From CAZERD01 sp964515405 (GTDB taxonomy: Bacteria; Campylobacterota_A; Desulfurellia; Desulfurellales; CAZERD01): a stretch of 7,770 bases of DNA. The position numbers and the translations under genes were made by a program. The stretch spans positions 1 through 7,770 of the forward strand of contig CAZERD010000060.1 of the NCBI GenBank assembly GCA_964515405.1, written 5' to 3'. How positions within the stretch are numbered: position 1 is the first letter of the stretch; the number at the start of each line of letters is the position of its first letter. This document shows, in pieces, positions 7,269 to 7,770 of this stretch. The notes under the pieces were generated by a model, which was not told the DNA's origin, searched no databases, and was given only the letters and a program-made list of their open reading frames with translations.

Positions 7269-7770
7269 TGTATGTTGTTGCGAATTGGAAGATGCACCTT
7301 GATAGAAAGGGAGCTTTGGAACTGGGTAAGGCTATGCTTGAAACGCTTCCTCGGGTTCCAGGAGTGCGTGAAATTGTATGTGCTCCATTTGTGTACATTG
7401 ATCCATTGAATGTTTTGTTTTTGGGTTCTCATATAGAGCTTGGCGCTCAAAACATGTACTTTGAGGAGAAAGGTGCCTTCACGGGAGAAATTTCCCCTGT
7501 TATGCTCAGGAGTGTGGGTTGTCGGTATGTGATCCTGGGGCATTCTGAGAGGAGGCACATATTCGGTGAGGATGATGAGTTAATAAATAAAAAGGTGAAG
7601 GCTGCGTTGGGATATGAATTGATGCCCATTGTGTGTGTTGGTGAGACGCTTGAGGAAAGGAAGAGTGGTAGGGCAAGGGATGTAATCAGGTATCAGGTTG
7701 ACAATTCTCTTAAAGATGTTAATCTCAGCGATGTTTTGATAGCCTATGAGCCTGTGTGGGCTATAGGTAC
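7265..7770 (+). CDS. tpiA: Triosephosphate isomerase, 3'-truncated by window edge
   Basis: Interconverts dihydroxyacetone phosphate and glyceraldehyde 3-phosphate, supplying the substrate of GAPDH encoded two genes upstream. The visible 168 residues of about 250 follow the TIM-barrel pattern: ANWKMH with Lys9, GAQNMY 60-65, FTGEIS 72-77, ILGHSERR with the catalytic His93, CVGETLEER 124-132, and AYEPVWAIGT with the catalytic Glu162. The rest of phosphate loop 6 and the C-terminal GGS-type motif lie beyond the window. Two in-frame ATGs stand together (7265 and 7268). I chose 7265 because GGAGAG (7253-7258) is 6 bases away and because ATGA then overlaps the pgk TGA by 4 bases, a usual coupling arrangement. 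The alternative start shortens the protein by one residue. Confidence 0.95.
   Translation, partial: MMYVVANWKMHLDRKGALELGKAMLETLPRVPGVREIVCAPFVYIDPLNVLFLGSHIELGAQNMYFEEKGAFTGEISPVMLRSVGCRYVILGHSERRHIFGEDDELINKKVKAALGYELMPIVCVGETLEERKSGRARDVIRYQVDNSLKDVNLSDVLIAYEPVWAIG

Noticed and set aside
6932..7558. Minus-strand open frame of 208 codons opposite pgk and tpiA
   Set aside because: It lacks recognisable domains and spans two genes whose plus-strand frames carry complete catalytic motifs; it is an antisense shadow.
1..7770. Mobile element, CRISPR array, tRNA/rRNA gene, riboswitch or defence system
   Set aside because: No inverted terminal repeats, spaced direct repeats, transposase or integrase motifs, or RNA-gene signatures were seen. 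Nearly every base belongs to a recognised metabolic gene.

Overview
The window is ordinary bacterial central-metabolism DNA: seven protein-coding genes (one cut at each window edge), almost no non-coding sequence, and no sign of phage, transposon, CRISPR or RNA genes. Strong Shine-Dalgarno sites, ATG starts and short spacings fit a bacterium. Frequent AGG/AGA arginine and ATA isoleucine codons, most obvious from about 2800 onward, resemble many thermophiles, but I cannot name a genus. A 100-N gap flanked by identical 55-base sequences indicates a draft short-read (possibly metagenome) assembly.

Region 1 (1-3753, + strand) is a fatty-acid beta-oxidation cluster. It holds the end of an acetyl-CoA acyltransferase (fadA), a two-domain acyl-CoA dehydrogenase (Bacillus FadE / VLCAD type), and a metallo-beta-lactamase-fold hydrolase starting 3 bases after the dehydrogenase stop. 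The thiolase-dehydrogenase order resembles Bacillus fadN-fadA-fadE, so a 3-hydroxyacyl-CoA dehydrogenase may lie just upstream. The dehydrogenase looks broken only because of the assembly gap: removing the Ns and one 55-base copy restores a continuous 595-residue protein.

Region 2 (3713-4963, - strand) is a MOFRL-family glycerate 2-kinase, which makes 2-phosphoglycerate. It converges on the hydrolase gene with a 41-base overlap of coding sequence and diverges from the next operon across a 108-base promoter region, the only real intergenic space in the window.

Region 3 (5072-7770, + strand) is a glycolytic/gluconeogenic operon, gap-pgk-tpiA, with gene junctions of 10 bases and then a 4-base overlap; tpiA runs off the window. 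Together with the glycerate kinase these genes handle triose phosphates and phosphoglycerates in lower glycolysis, while region 1 makes acetyl-CoA.

I found no convincing undescribed system. The most useful observations are the false assembly gap, the hydrolase appended to the beta-oxidation genes in the same frame, the change in codon use at that junction, the convergent coding overlap, and the apparently leaderless glycerate kinase.
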